A stretch of 64,000 bases of DNA from Ascarosepion bandense (GCA_037127315.1 JBBBDQ010000419.1:6333501-6397500), one strand, 5' to 3'. Shown: positions 22,240-32,175, numbered from the stretch's first letter. Numbers and translations are program-made. Notes: a model not told the origin generated them from the letters alone.

Positions 22240-22690
22240 GCAAACAACGCTCTGAATCGTCGACGCGTTGTTGTTTTTGATCGACTGTGAGCAAACGCGG
22301 CTCCAACTTAGAACACAGCTTTTTCGTTGACAAATGTTCATGCAAAATGATGAATACACTGCCTTTTGATATGTTCAACTCCTCTGCTATCTCACGCAAC
22401 TTCAATTTCCGATCGATCAAAACGGGTTTGTGAATTTTTTTTTTAATGTTTTCCGGGATACTGCCGATTTTCTGGCTTGAGCTTTTATCATCTTTTGTGT
22501 CTGTACGACCGCATTTAAAGTTAGTATACCATATCTTGAGCGTTGTTTTCGACGAAGCAGAGTCTGAATAACAGTTATCAAGCCATTGCTTTGTTTGAAA
22601 AGTATTTTTCCCATCACAAAGCAATCCTTTATCAACACACAAAATTTAGATTTTTCTATTGGTATGAAAAATTGCAACAATAGCTTGACT
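22240..22690 (-). mobile_element. Mariner transposase, N-terminal half
   Basis: An open frame of about 135 residues encodes the mariner DNA-binding half: the first helix-turn-helix region (KQWLDNCYSDSASSKTT...WYTNFKCGRT), the linker, and the second helix-turn-helix (DRKLKLREIAEELNISKGSV...LHEHLSTKKLCSKLEPRLLT), ending at DQKQQRVDDSERCLQ. The DD34D catalytic domain and the 3' inverted repeat are absent because the sequence changes to SINE B at about 22239. The start region (EKSKFCVLIKDCFVMGK) is intact. A non-functional relic whose surviving frame is unusually clean. Confidence 0.9.
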
Positions 22691-22829
22691 TAAATAACTG
22701 CAATTTGTAAAATAATAATCCGATTGGGCCCAAATGTCGTCACGTGGCATTTGAAGGTTAGTACTTCATTAAAATTATATGGATTTTTTATTTTCTATTA
22801 TGTAAATTAAATCTCATTAAACTGAATAC

Positions 22830-23625
22830 CGCGTAAATGAAAAATAAAATATTAATTACTGTGCAATAAAATGCATCAGACAAAATTCATATTGATTACT
22901 ATGCAACAAATGCATCAGACTGAACAACACGGATATAAAATGCATCTGACTGATTACTATGTAAGTAAAATGCATCAGACTAAATACTACGCAAATAAAA
23001 TGCATCTGACTGATTACTATGAAAATAAAATGCACCCAACCGAATAAAACAAATAAAATGCATCATATACTGATTACTATGCAAAAAATACGGCAGTCTT
23101 AACAACGCGGAAATAAAAAGCATCTGACATAGATAAATAAAATGCATAACACACAAATAAAAAGCATCGTACTAATTACTATGCAAAAAAAAAAAAAAAT
23201 GCATCAGACTGAATTCTAAGCAAATAAAATGCATCATCCTGATTACTATACCAAAATGCATCAAACTGAACAACACGGATATAAAATGCATTTCACTGAT
23301 TATTATACAAGTAAAATGCATCAGGCCAATTACCGCGCAAAAATGCATTTAACTGATTACTATACAAATAAAATGCATCTGACTGATACCGCGGAAATGC
23401 ATATGACTGATTACTGTTCAAAGAAAATGCATCGGATTAAATGCCTTGGAAATAAAATAAAACATTAGACTGAAAACCTCGCAAAAAATGCATTATACTG
23501 ATTAATATGCAAATAAAATGCGTTAAACTGAATACCGTGCAAATAAAATCCATTTGAATAATTATCGCGGAAATAAAATGTGTCTGACTGATTGCTGTGC
23601 AAATAAAATGCAATTGAAGACAACA
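22830..23625. repeat. Alternating ~28-bp minisatellite (GCAAATAAAATGCATC)
   Basis: Every unit has the core GCAAATAAAATGCATC. Two variable halves tend to alternate: TGACTGATTACTAT and GACTGAATACCGC. This gives a loose dimer of about 57 bases, at least 25 units in total. A 79-codon plus-strand ORF at 23229-23468 repeats MH-x-TDYYT-NKMH and is a direct consequence of the repeat. Confidence 0.9.
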
Positions 23626-24210
23626 TTTAATATGTGATGCATTGTTGTTTTACCCAATAATAATTTCAATATAAGCTTAAGAATGTGGACAACCTCATAA
23701 TAATCTTGTTTTATCTCGTCAAATGCATGAGATGAGTGCGCATGTCCACTAACCCGACGCGTTTCGCAAAACCGATTTCTCGTCTCGAGTTGGGTGGAAT
23801 GAAGTGACATCAAGGGAGGTAAACTTACCTGCGGATAGATATGCTTTCTTTCGTTTGTATAACGTCGAAACTATTGCTCCTGGCTCCTTTAATATTTACG
23901 TTATTTATTCTTGTTCTCTTTGTCATCTGTTGTGACGCTTTGTTGACTCTTTCATGTGGCAAGATGCGTTGAGTAGCGAGTGGGCGTTCAGAAACGCTCG
24001 AAAAAAAGCGACGTCAAGGTGATAATTTTGCTTTTTGTAAATTTATTTTGTTATTTCCAATTACCGCCAGACAGAGAAAGTGCCCAAAACTTCACGTGGT
24101 TGCTTTGTCGAAAAAGAGCAGGTGTCCGCTCTGTGAGCATTTTTACAAATTTACAGTTGAAGAAGCAGGCAAAAAGGACAAAAAATGTGTCTCAATCCTA
24201 TATTTACACC
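23626..24210. other. No gene recognised
   Basis: A plus-strand ORF at 23980-24378 runs out of this stretch into a SINE. I recognise no domain in it. Codons after 24211 are SINE sequence. Confidence 0.45.
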
Positions 24211-24517
24211 AGGTGGTACAGGGGATATCGTCTCGGGGATATCGGAACGAGAAATCAGAAAACCGAGTTCGAATTCCAGTTGAATTCGTTGCATTCACTT
24301 ACGCACAAATACCCTCGTGAAAGGTATAAATTTGTCGATTCTCCCTCCATCTATTGGTTAAATAGAAGGACAGATTAGATTCTATAGACTTGTTAGCAAC
24401 CAGTTTACCATAGAAAGTAATAGCAACCTACTATAAGAAAAATTTTTGTCCAGTCATGTCTCTCTTAAGACATGATCGCCCGAGCGTGTGCGACGTATAG
24501 TATTTAACTGACTGACT
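24211..24517 (+). mobile_element. tRNA-derived SINE family A
   Basis: Head with GGTGGTACAGGGGATATCG and B box GAGTTCGAATTCC, then the shared body (GCATTCACTTACG, GGTTAAATA, CAGATTAGATTCTATAG, ACCAGT) and the terminal region with the CATGTCT...AGACATG hairpin and TTTAACTGACTGACTT. The head has a small internal duplication (GGGGATATCG twice). Confidence 0.9.
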
Positions 24518-24649
24518 TTTTCAGGATAGGGACGATCATCATCGGTCGCTTGCTCTGCGTTGTTACAGATTGCGCATCAACTTGAGATATTATTTGCATG
24601 TTGATTTTTTTGCTGGATCGGCTCATGTTGGATGAAAAGAAAGCGCTTG

Positions 24650-24950
24650 GAGATTTTCCCTCAGTAGATTCCTTTCTACGGTAGACTGGTTGACAACCAA
24701 AAATTATATAACCCAGTCTGTCTTGCTATTAAATCTCTCTAAGCTAGTGTTAAATTCAGAGTTTCCTTCTCCTAGACCAGTTGCCACTCAAGGCACTCTT
24801 ACAGAACCTTGTGTATTTTGGGGAAAAAGAGATGGATTCATACCTTTCGCAAGGGTATTAGAAAAGTAATTCAACTGGAGTTCGAACTCTGCTCTCCGAT
24901 TCCCCAATCCGAGCCATTATCCATTACTCCACCGTACCTCCATACTCCAC
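24650..24950 (-). mobile_element. SINE family A, rearranged old copy
   Basis: Minus-strand copy. The head (ACTGGAGTTCGAACTCTGC) and the body words ACGGTAGACTGGTTG and AACCCAGTCTGTC are present, but about 80 bases in the middle differ from the consensus. The hairpin end is not recognisable. Confidence 0.7.
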
Positions 24951-25139
24951 CGAGGACGATCAAAATTTTCCACAATATTCGCCTTTTTGCCTTAAGCAGC
25001 TTTGGTCTTTTTTATTGTCCCTCTTTGTCCAGCTATACCATCCATTAGGTAAGTTAGTTAATGTTTTCTTAGAGTATTTCCTCCTGTCATGTGAGTGTTA
25101 AATTTAAGAAGCCGTTTTTTCTTATAAATATGTTCCTGA

Positions 25140-25306
25140 AAATTCAGCTTGCTCTTCCGTTGCTGTTTTCTTTAGATCATCCTTGCTGCAAACATATTTT
25201 ATCTTTGATATACTCAGCATCTGTCTGTAGAACCACGCTGTTGTCGCTTTGCGTGTGTCCTTCAACTACAGGGATTTTTCCAGAATTCACTGCCATATAC
25301 GGGGAT
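25140..25306 (-). mobile_element. RTE-type LINE fragment, left of a SINE insertion
   Basis: Minus-strand match to the MWFYRRMLR / LEAAE coding segment (TCTGTAGAACCACG and AGAATTCACTGCCATAT on the plus strand). It ends at the target-site duplication of the following SINE. Confidence 0.55.
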
Positions 25307-25614
25307 GTGCGTTGTGGTGCAGTGGATATCGGCTCGGAACGAGAAATCGGTAGAGCCGAGTTCGAATTCCAGTTGAATTCTTTGCATTCACATACGCGCA
25401 AATACCCTTGGGTAAGGTATTAATCCGTCTATTCGTTCCAGTTATGGGTTAAATAACAGGACAGATTGGGTTCTATAGCCTTGGTCGGCAACCAGTCTAC
25501 CGCAGAAAGCAATGGCAACCTACTGCGGGATAATCTTCTGCCTAGTCAGCCATGTCTCTTTCGAGACATGATCGCCCAAGCGTGTATCACGTATGACACT
25601 TAACTGACTTACTG
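25307..25614 (+). mobile_element. SINE family A, complete copy with target-site duplication
   Basis: A complete copy: A box TGGTGCAGTGG at about 25315 matches the pol III consensus exactly; B box GAGTTCGAATTCC at about 25359; full body; hairpin CATGTCTC TTTC GAGACATG; end CACTTAACTGACTTACTG. ATACGGGGAT (25297-25306) and ATACGAGGAT (25615-25624) flank it, a 10-bp target-site duplication with one mismatch. It serves as the reference copy for this family in the window. Confidence 0.93.
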
Positions 25615-25627
25615 ATACGAGGATTGA

Positions 25628-25690
25628 TCTTTCTTTCTTTCTTTCTTTCTATATACCTTGGTTGATTTGTTTGTTTCTTTCTTAATTTCA

Positions 25691-25747
<57 letters not shown>

Positions 25748-25758
25748 CAGTCTGTTCA

Positions 25759-25790
<32 letters not shown>
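25628..25790. repeat. CTTT and CTAT microsatellites
   Basis: CTTT units then a CTAT array broken once by TCTCAGTCTGTTCAT. The same arrangement (CTTT, CTAT, then the interruption TCCTAGTTTGTTCAT, then CTAT) occurs at 31360-31510. Confidence 0.95.
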
Positions 25791-25825
25791 GTCTACTCGA
25801 TATTCGTCAATAACTGCTTAATTAA

Positions 25826-25945
25826 TTTCTATTGCTTCAAGTCTCTTCTTCATCTGTGAGGAGATTGACCAACATTCACTGCCGTATTGCATAAAAATCT
25901 AGTACTTTGAACAAAAGGTTCCTCTCTAAGTCACAATTCACATCC
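25826..25945 (-). mobile_element. RTE-type LINE fragment
   Basis: Minus-strand match to the LQYGSECWSISS-like / MKKRLEAI-like coding segment. Directly follows the CTAT array, as does the related fragment at 31570. Confidence 0.6.
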
Positions 25946-26595
25946 GTAAGGAATTAATACTTATGTTTTAGCCACAATTCAGACTGATATAGAAATGTAA
26001 TAATTGGTCACTGTTTTTTTTAATATTTTGGATTCAGACTTGCTATTGCTGAAAACAAAGCTGCATACTATTTGTTATTGGGGAGTTACCCACTTAATAA
26101 TGGACTCTTCTCTGCCTATATTAACCGAGAGTTAATTACTCTCGAGGACGTGTGCAGAAACGAGTGAGACTCTCGTGAAGATTCTCGAGTGGAGTAGGCA
26201 AGGTTGAGAGAGACTCTCGTTCCCAGTACGACTTCAGTTCAGTACAAGCCATTATTACTTTCCTCTTTATATCTCTTTGTATCTCTTTGTATTTGTTTGT
26301 ATTTCTTCTTGACGTAATATATGTATCTTGAACCTACCGCGTTGTTGACTTATTATTTTAGTGGTCCCATACCGCGTCTATATCACTATTCATCAAGTTT
26401 TTGTCGTGAAGAATCTAATATTAGCAGTTGTAAGCCAGGTTTTAGACTTGATTTCCCACCTTGTAAATTGACATATTTTTTACCAGCATTGCGCAGCCCG
26501 ATTTACTTTACTATGTTACCTGTTATAATTAAATAGCATTCATACACATACTCTCGTCTTATACATGCAAACACGATATCAGAAACATATAAACT

Positions 26596-26599
<4 letters not shown>
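25946..26599. other. No gene recognised
   Basis: Contains repeated short words GAGAGTTAATTACTCTC and AGACTCTCGT around 26130-26220 and a 71-codon ORF at 26321. An LTR remnant is conceivable but I see no defined ends, so I do not call one. Confidence 0.4.

Positions 26600-26636
<37 letters not shown>
26600..26636. repeat. CA/TA microsatellite
   Basis: Short ACACAC then TATATA run. Confidence 0.95.
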
Positions 26637-26654
26637 ATACTTATATGTGTCTTG

Positions 26655-26990
26655 AAAAAATATTGCATACCTATAATTTTATTTACATTATTTTCATTGT
26701 TCGGTGTGTTATTCTCGTCTTTGTTGTTTCAGCCGTTGTACGCCCTGACCATCTACAGTTGATTGGAATTTCGAACTGAACCATTATTTCGTTCTCAAGG
26801 GCAGATTATTTTAGTTCTGTGTGCCATGCATCTTCCAGATGCCTCACTATCAATTATCTCTTTTCAACTCATCTTTCCAAGTTTTGGGGTGCAGTGGATA
26901 AAAAACTTTAATTAGATCCAGTGACTTGACATAAAGTGTAGTGAGTTCAATACCTTGCTACAGTAGAGATGGGGACAACTGTCCAAACAA
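26655..26990 (+). mobile_element. Unclassified interspersed repeat C, old copy
   Basis: Shares with 58860-59130 the word order TTATTTACATTATT, TTTCAGCC-TTGTACGCCCT, GAACTGAACCATT-ATTTC, TAATTAGATCCAGTGACTTG and GAGTTCAAT. The last part has a tRNA-like look (GGTGCAGTGGATA, then GAGTTCAATACC). I cannot assign a superfamily. Confidence 0.5.
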
Positions 26991-27141
26991 AATAAATATT
27001 GTAAATAATTACAATATTTCATCTCAAAAATATAGCTAAACCTTTAATGCATTTGGAGGTAAAGTTTCTTGTATGCGATGTTGATTTTGGTCTGGTTTGT
27101 TTTACGGCTTATCACCGGGGGCATTTAATGCCGAAGCATTA

Positions 27142-27362
27142 GTTCTTTCAAAAACGTATTTTTGTTGGTAACATTTTTCTTTCAAAAACATTTTTTTGTT
27201 GGTAATATTTTTCCTTCAAAAACGTATTTTTGTTGGTAACATTTTTCCTTCAAAAACGTATTCTTGTTGATAACATTTTTTCCTTCAAAAACGTATTGTT
27301 TTTGGTAACATTTTCCCTTCAAAAACGAATTTTTATTGGGAACATTTTCCCTTCAAAAATGT
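27142..27362. repeat. ~35-bp minisatellite, ~6 copies
   Basis: Unit approximately CCTTCAAAAACGTATTTTTG followed by TTGGTAACATTTTT. Copies diverge slightly. Just upstream, GTCTGGTTTGTTTTACGGC with CATTTAATGCC resembles the repeat module found around 40-42 kb. Confidence 0.93.
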
Positions 27363-27829
27363 CTTCTATGCGATGTTGAGGCTAATTTAGAACTTTATTG
27401 CTAGGACACGCATTGCTATTTCCACGGAGTCGAATCATCTTTATTTCCGCCCGTATTCCAAATGTAAGAACCAATAGAAATGTTTTTCCCCAAGACCTAC
27501 CATTATGTAGAACAATCTCTCGCACGTTTGGTTTCCTAAACAATGCGGAAGGTGACTAAAACAATAATTATTTCGATAAGAATTCCGTCTAAATCTATTA
27601 TGCAAATCAGATAAACCTGAATAACACAAAATCATCTTTAAAAAATTGTCAAATTTCGAATGATTAATTTAGATATTAAAACAATGCTGGAGATTATTTT
27701 CAAATAGTTTCAACATATTTTTATTAAAGTTATTATATTTAGTATAAAAACGGCAATGTGAAGTTATTATGCAGATTAAACTAATGTTAGTTTAAGGCCA
27801 CTGGAATATAATAAAAACTAGTTTTTCTT
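27363..27829. other. No gene recognised
   Basis: AT-rich spacer; short ORFs lack any family signature. Confidence 0.5.
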
Positions 27830-28460
27830 CTTTTTTTTAGTACTATGTTGATCATGAATAATTGAAAGAATCTTAAAAATGTTGAAAAACAGAAAATAAA
27901 GTTGTTGAGTGAGGAAATGTCCACACTGGAGATATCAAAATAGATTTGCAGAACGATAAAGAGGGTTGTTGAAAATATAACTAAGTTGTGAACTAGAAGC
28001 AAAGGAAAAAGCTTTAAGAACTTTCCTCCTTAAGGGGAACGTAAACAAAAGCGAGTTATAGAGAATAAAAAACAAATCTTTTGAGGGAAACAAGAAGAAC
28101 AAAAATTGTAGAATTCATGGCAAAAAGGAACCTGTCAAGAAATCTTCCAGACAAACTCGTCTCTGTAAAGCACATATTTTAAAATGTCGAAATTGAAGAA
28201 AGAAAGACATGAAAACTGATTTTTTAAAAGTAATTTTCATGGACGAATTTCGGGTGATACTGGATGAACCTGAGAGAGGGGCCAAAAGATAGATTTTATC
28301 TGATGCAGATGTGCATGTTACTAAAAGAAAGCAGCAAGATGTAGACAGTGTGATGATATGGGATAGAAATGTTGACCAAACAATTATTGAATTATTCATA
28401 ATCAATGAAAGTGTAAAATTTAACAGTGTTCGCTTTTGCGATTTCATTTAAAACCACCAT
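27830..28460 (+). mobile_element. Tc1-like DNA transposon, degenerate transposase
   Basis: Frame-shifted plus-strand translation retains the helix-turn-helix segment (EEMSTLEIS, ICRTIKRVVENITKL-like, about 27895-27990), an IHGKKEPVKKSSRQTRLCKA segment (about 28112), and the catalytic core KTDFLKVIFMDEFRVILDEP (28206-28265), with the first Asp of the DDE triad. It continues KRKQQDVDSVMIWDRNV and IIELFIINESVKFNS...CDFI to 28450. Stops at several points show it is dead. Terminal inverted repeats were not located. Confidence 0.75.
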
Positions 28461-28704
28461 GTCGGAAATTAAATGCGTTGAAGTAAAAAACAAAAAACAA
28501 AAAAACTCAGTGGATAATAGAGTGCTAGCTGTTATTGGGAAGAACGTAACTAAGTTAAGATGCATATTTTTAATGACACATATGTGTCGGTAGGTTTCGA
28601 GATTTACGAAATGGATTTACAACTGACATATTTTAATTTATTTGTTTAAATATAATTTTTAATAGATACTCGTATTTGAGAAGATACTCTGTTCTTAGTA
28701 TATA

Positions 28705-28955
28705 TATATATATATATTCGTCATCCACATACAAGCCTGTTTCACTGTATCACAGCTCATCAGTGTAGCTAGACATCTACTTACTTCTGGCCGGGATCAA
28801 AACTCGACCGATTTGGTGTCAGTCAGAGTCGCTAACCCCTAAGCCATAGGCTCATGGAACCAGCGAAGGGAAATTTTAGCGTGTTATATATAAGTGGTGC
28901 ATATATACGCCAGTCACCGAAAGAACTCAATTCATTGCCGAAGAGTTATGCATAA
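28705..28955 (-). mobile_element. SINE family B with hammerhead ribozyme
   Basis: Minus-strand copy with all parts: 5' flank TGAATTGAGTTC, 5' hairpin GCGTATATA...TATAACACGC, tRNA-like domain (B box GGTCGAGTTTTGATCC), hammerhead at 28725-28768, then TGGATGACGAATA and a TA tail at 28699-28716. It differs at many positions from the 14799 copy, so the shared ribozyme core stands out. Confidence 0.85.
28725..28768 (-). ncRNA. Hammerhead ribozyme inside SINE B, second copy
   Basis: Minus-strand core CTGATGA (28763-28757) and GAAA (28743-28740). Stem I is CTACA/TGTGG, compared with CCGTA/TGCGG in the 14934 copy: several positions differ yet all five pairs form, counting one wobble. Stem II is GCTGT/ACAGT with a G-U pair at its base, which should weaken activity. 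Stem III ACA/TGT. The residue before the cleavage site is A28730 (UA type). Confidence 0.78.
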
Positions 28956-29030
28956 ATCGCAGAAGTGGTATCTGTTTTTATTTCAATTTTTCTTTCTAGA
29001 GAGCTCAATCGTAATGAGCGCATAATATTT

Positions 29031-29054
29031 GCGTCATCTACATAGAAGCCTGTT

Positions 29055-29110
<56 letters not shown>
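29031..29110 (-). mobile_element. Hammerhead 3' half joined to a TA tract
   Basis: On the minus strand a (TA)n tract at 29059-29110 runs straight into CGAAACAGGCTTCTATGTAG then ATGACG, the 3' half of the SINE B hammerhead. The 5' half (CTGATGA and stem II) is gone. This is a truncated SINE B end or a slippage product. Confidence 0.7.
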
Positions 29111-29114
<4 letters not shown>

Positions 29115-29333
29115 TAAAAACAAAAATAGACTGATTTACAAAAAAATTTTTTGTGACGTAAATTTCTCAAATCTTAACCGTTATTTATTTTTTTTAATTT
29201 TTTTTTATTCCTCTTTTTAATCTTATTTTTATTCTTTTTTTGGAATATGGACTGTTGCTGAGGATACGTGAGATCTATCTTTGGGGTTTCATGTTGAAAT
29301 GTTCATTTAACATTTTTGAATTTTGAAAATTTA

Positions 29334-29334
<1 letters not shown>
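29111..29334. other. T-rich spacer with a possible decayed ribozyme
   Basis: At 29252-29320, plus strand, CTGAGGA, then ACGTGA...TCATGT, GAAA and ATGTT-CATTT-AACAT follow hammerhead order, but the base of stem II is U-U and stem I cannot form. No gene is seen. Confidence 0.35.

Positions 29335-29393
<59 letters not shown>
29335..29393. repeat. (AT)n microsatellite
   Basis: Uninterrupted AT run directly before a perfect inverted repeat. Confidence 0.97.
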
Positions 29394-29394
<1 letters not shown>

Positions 29395-29505
29395 CGCATA
29401 TTTTCCGAACAAAATTTCTGAAAAATATTCAGGCCGGTATATATATATATATAAATTTTGTTCGGAAAATATGCGTCATTCGGCAGGAATTGAACCTGTG
29501 ACTCT
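29394..29505 (-). repeat. Perfect 24-bp inverted repeat with adjacent tRNA-like T arm
   Basis: Arms at 29394-29417 and 29453-29476 are exactly complementary (ACGCATATTTTCC... and its reverse complement) around a 35-base AT-rich spacer. On the minus strand the T-arm-like sequence CAGG TTCAATT CCTG (about 29484-29499) lies directly before the right arm. No A box or cloverleaf is visible, so this is not a tRNA gene; it may be the end of another tRNA-derived element. Confidence 0.75.
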
Positions 29506-29619
29506 TAACAATACATACATGTGTTATTCGTTTTATGTGATTTACATTATTTCAGACTGTAGATGTGAACTGTGGCTAAGAAAATACTCTTCACTTATTG
29601 TTCTAATGTTTAACTCCAT

Positions 29620-30225
29620 ACAAGGATTGTAAAGCCACTAAGACACAACGGAATGTAGACTGTGGAAGTATTAGGAACATAAAAATTACTAATGAACGAG
29701 AAAAGATTAATCAGAAGGAGAGTAGAGAGTGATTGACATTACATATAAACTTTTCAAGATTAAAGTTGGCTCGAAATCATAGAGCTGGAAGAGAGTACCA
29801 CAAGCAGGAAGTACGAGAAAAGAAACTGTAGCCATAGAATTTACGGTTACATATAGCCAGCTTACCTGTAAATTGATGAGATCTAAACGTTAGTCTAGTA
29901 CTGTGCTTAAATTCATAAAATCTTGGTACCATTATGATTAGCTCTTCCGAACAATTACCATGAAAGTATTTATAAAAAAGGCAAAAATGAAAGCTAACGG
30001 TGGCAGGAAAGTGTCTAAACCAGATCAAGACTAATAATATAGCTGATTAGTTTTTGGATTTTATCAGGAGCTCAAAGATAAGTAGCAACACCGGACCATA
30101 TGTAACAGCAATATTCTACGAATGAGTGACCTATAGATATGTAAGATAGATTCTGGAGAGAAAAATTTTTCTCACATGACACAGTGAACATACCTTCTTA
30201 GCAGAGCGTGAATTGTGATTAAAAC
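29620..30225 (-). mobile_element. CR1/Jockey-group LINE 3' end
   Basis: The minus-strand frame 30028-29777 encodes the C-terminal part (FCLFYKYFHGNCSEEL, then FFSRTSCLWYSLPA), and the 3'UTR continues to about 29620 with CACTAAGACACAACGG (complement of the family 3'UTR). Upstream remains, to about 30225, are frame-shifted. 5'-truncated. Confidence 0.78.
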
Positions 30226-31299
30226 AATAATCTTTTAGTTTTTCTTGGGTGTGAGCTATGGATAAAACGGAAGCTTTCAATAAGTCATAGACTAGATCTT
30301 CTTTTCACGTCTGTTGATTCGTCTGTATACAGCTTTCATGTCATCACTCAGGGACATAATAATCAAATGAATTTCCAATCTTTCAAAGAATCAGTCAAGC
30401 CAGAAATTCATAAACATTTCATATTTTTGTGCGCCTGGTCAGTCATTTTTGCTTTTTGCATTTTGCATAGAAATTTAATTTTCTTCAAAGTGGCAACCGT
30501 TTTCACGCCTTTGCGAAATTGGAAATGATGAACATATTTATTCACCTGAACAATATAAAGCATTAGAAGTTTCAAACAAATCTTCCAAGAGAAAAATAAG
30601 CAAAAGACGCAGGTAAAAAGTTAGAATCTGTCCACACCTGTTGTTCACTTTTCTTTGAAACGATGGGTTGTGTCAGGGTGGCTAATTTTTCACCTGTCCT
30701 CACTGCATGTAAGAACGCTTTATCGACTATTTCTGTTTCTTTTGTCTGTGTATTGGGACGTATGCGCATGTGCGTGGGTTCGTGTCGAGTGAACGATAAA
30801 AGGAGAGAAATAAAAAGTAAAAGAAGAAGAAGAAGAAGAACAACAACAACAATATTCAGAAACTGTCTATAGACAAGCCACGGCATACGCAAGAACATTA
30901 GCATGACAGGCTGTTATTTTTTCTATCTTTTTGTTCCTCGCCTCTCTTTAGTGCGTCTCAAGCATCGCCATGACAGTGTCCAGCTGCAGAAGACGCGTAC
31001 ACGCGCCACTCATTTACTGTCGATGAGTGTCATCGCCTGTTTCATAATTTCAAGGGAGTCCAGGTCAAAGGCAAGCCGCTTTCTACTTTCTTACCTTTAA
31101 ATAGATCAAACAATTTTGATTCTTATTAGTCGCCTTAACTTGTCTCGGGAGGCCGGACTTGATCCGGCCAACGGCATGTCATGTGTGAAGAGAGTAAACT
31201 TGGTTTCTTTTGCTTCTGTGTCTTTATTGTCTGCGGAAGCCTGTCATTTGAGAAATGGCGGTCAGCTTAAAACATATATTTCCCTTAATTTTCTGCATA
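30226..31299. other. No gene recognised
   Basis: About 1.1 kb somewhat less AT-rich than average. ORFs on both strands around 30572-31100 have no domain I recognise. A GAA/ACA trinucleotide run lies at about 30818-30850. Confidence 0.5.
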
Positions 31300-31302
31300 A
31301 TA

Positions 31303-31354
<52 letters not shown>

Positions 31355-31411
31355 CTCTTTCTCTCTTTCTATCTTTCTATATATCTCGGTTAGTTTCTTT
31401 CTTTCTTTCTT

Positions 31412-31457
<46 letters not shown>

Positions 31458-31469
31458 CTAGTTTGTTCA

Positions 31470-31510
<41 letters not shown>

Positions 31511-31530
31511 CTCTCTCTCTCTAATGTTTG
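31300..31530. repeat. CT, CA, CTTT and CTAT microsatellites
   Basis: A composite of CT, CA, CTTT and two CTAT arrays separated by CCTAGTTTGTTCATAT. It matches the architecture at 25628-25790. The 165-codon ORF across it is a translation of simple repeats. Confidence 0.95.
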
Positions 31531-31569
31531 TTCGTTTGCTTGTCTACTCTGTATATGCACCAACTTATA

Positions 31570-31868
31570 TTAAACCACATTTCTGTTGCACCATGTCTCT
31601 TCTTCATCTTTGAGCAAATTGTCGGATATTCGCTGCTATATAAAAGAACTGATATGACACAAATGTTCAGCCCCATTTAATTAGTTTCTAAAAAAATTTT
31701 CTTGATTCTTAATAATTTTCTTAACCCCTAGAATGCAACTTTCGCAATTTTAATATCCCTTTTGATATCGGTGTCACATTTTCCTTTCTCTGTAAAAGCC
31801 CGTCCGATATTATTAAATGTTTGTACTTGTCTGATTTTGGTACCATCCTGGCAATCCTCAATCTCAGA
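31570..31868 (-). mobile_element. RTE-type LINE fragment
   Basis: Minus-strand match to the segment from FKYL...IRRRIG through LRDRKISLETKK and LQYGSEC to LEATEMW (words CACATTTCTGTTGC, TTCTTCATCTTTGAG, GGTGTCACATTTTCC). It is immediately followed by a SINE in the same orientation. Confidence 0.65.
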
Positions 31869-32175
31869 TCAGTCAGTCAGTTCAGTGCCATACTTGAAAC
31901 ACGCTCGGGCGATCATGTCTCGAAAGAGACATGACTGACTGGGCAGAAGATTATCCCGCAGTAAGTTGCCATTGCTTTCTGCGGTAGACTGGTTGCCAGC
32001 CAAGGCTATAGAACCCAATCTGTTCTGTTATTTAACCCATAACTGGAAGGAAGAGACGGATTAATACCTTTCCCAAGGTTATTTGCAAGTAAGTGAATGC
32101 AAGGAATTCAACTGGAATTCGAACTCAGCTCCCCGATTTCTCGTTCCGAGCCGATATCTACTGCACCACAGTGTA
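31869..32175 (-). mobile_element. SINE family A
   Basis: Near full-length minus-strand copy: hairpin CATGTCTC GAAA GAGACATG at 31914-31933, body words, head with B box complement GGAATTCGAACTCAGC and A box complement CCACTGCACC-like at about 32157. It closes off an RTE fragment on its left. Confidence 0.92.

Noticed and set aside
23980..24378. 132-codon ORF that might be a host exon
   Set aside because: Its last third is SINE A sequence and the first part shows no family, splice-site support or codon pattern I can defend.
26050..26320. Possible solo LTR
   Set aside because: No paired copy, no clear TG...CA ends and no target-site duplication that I could identify.
29484..29499. Possible tRNA gene
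   Set aside because: Only a T-arm-like sequence is present; no A box, anticodon arm or acceptor stem pairing.
31116..31613. 165-codon ORF, the longest ORF of its neighbourhood
   Set aside because: Two thirds is CT/CTAT microsatellite; the remaining N-terminal part has no recognisable domain.
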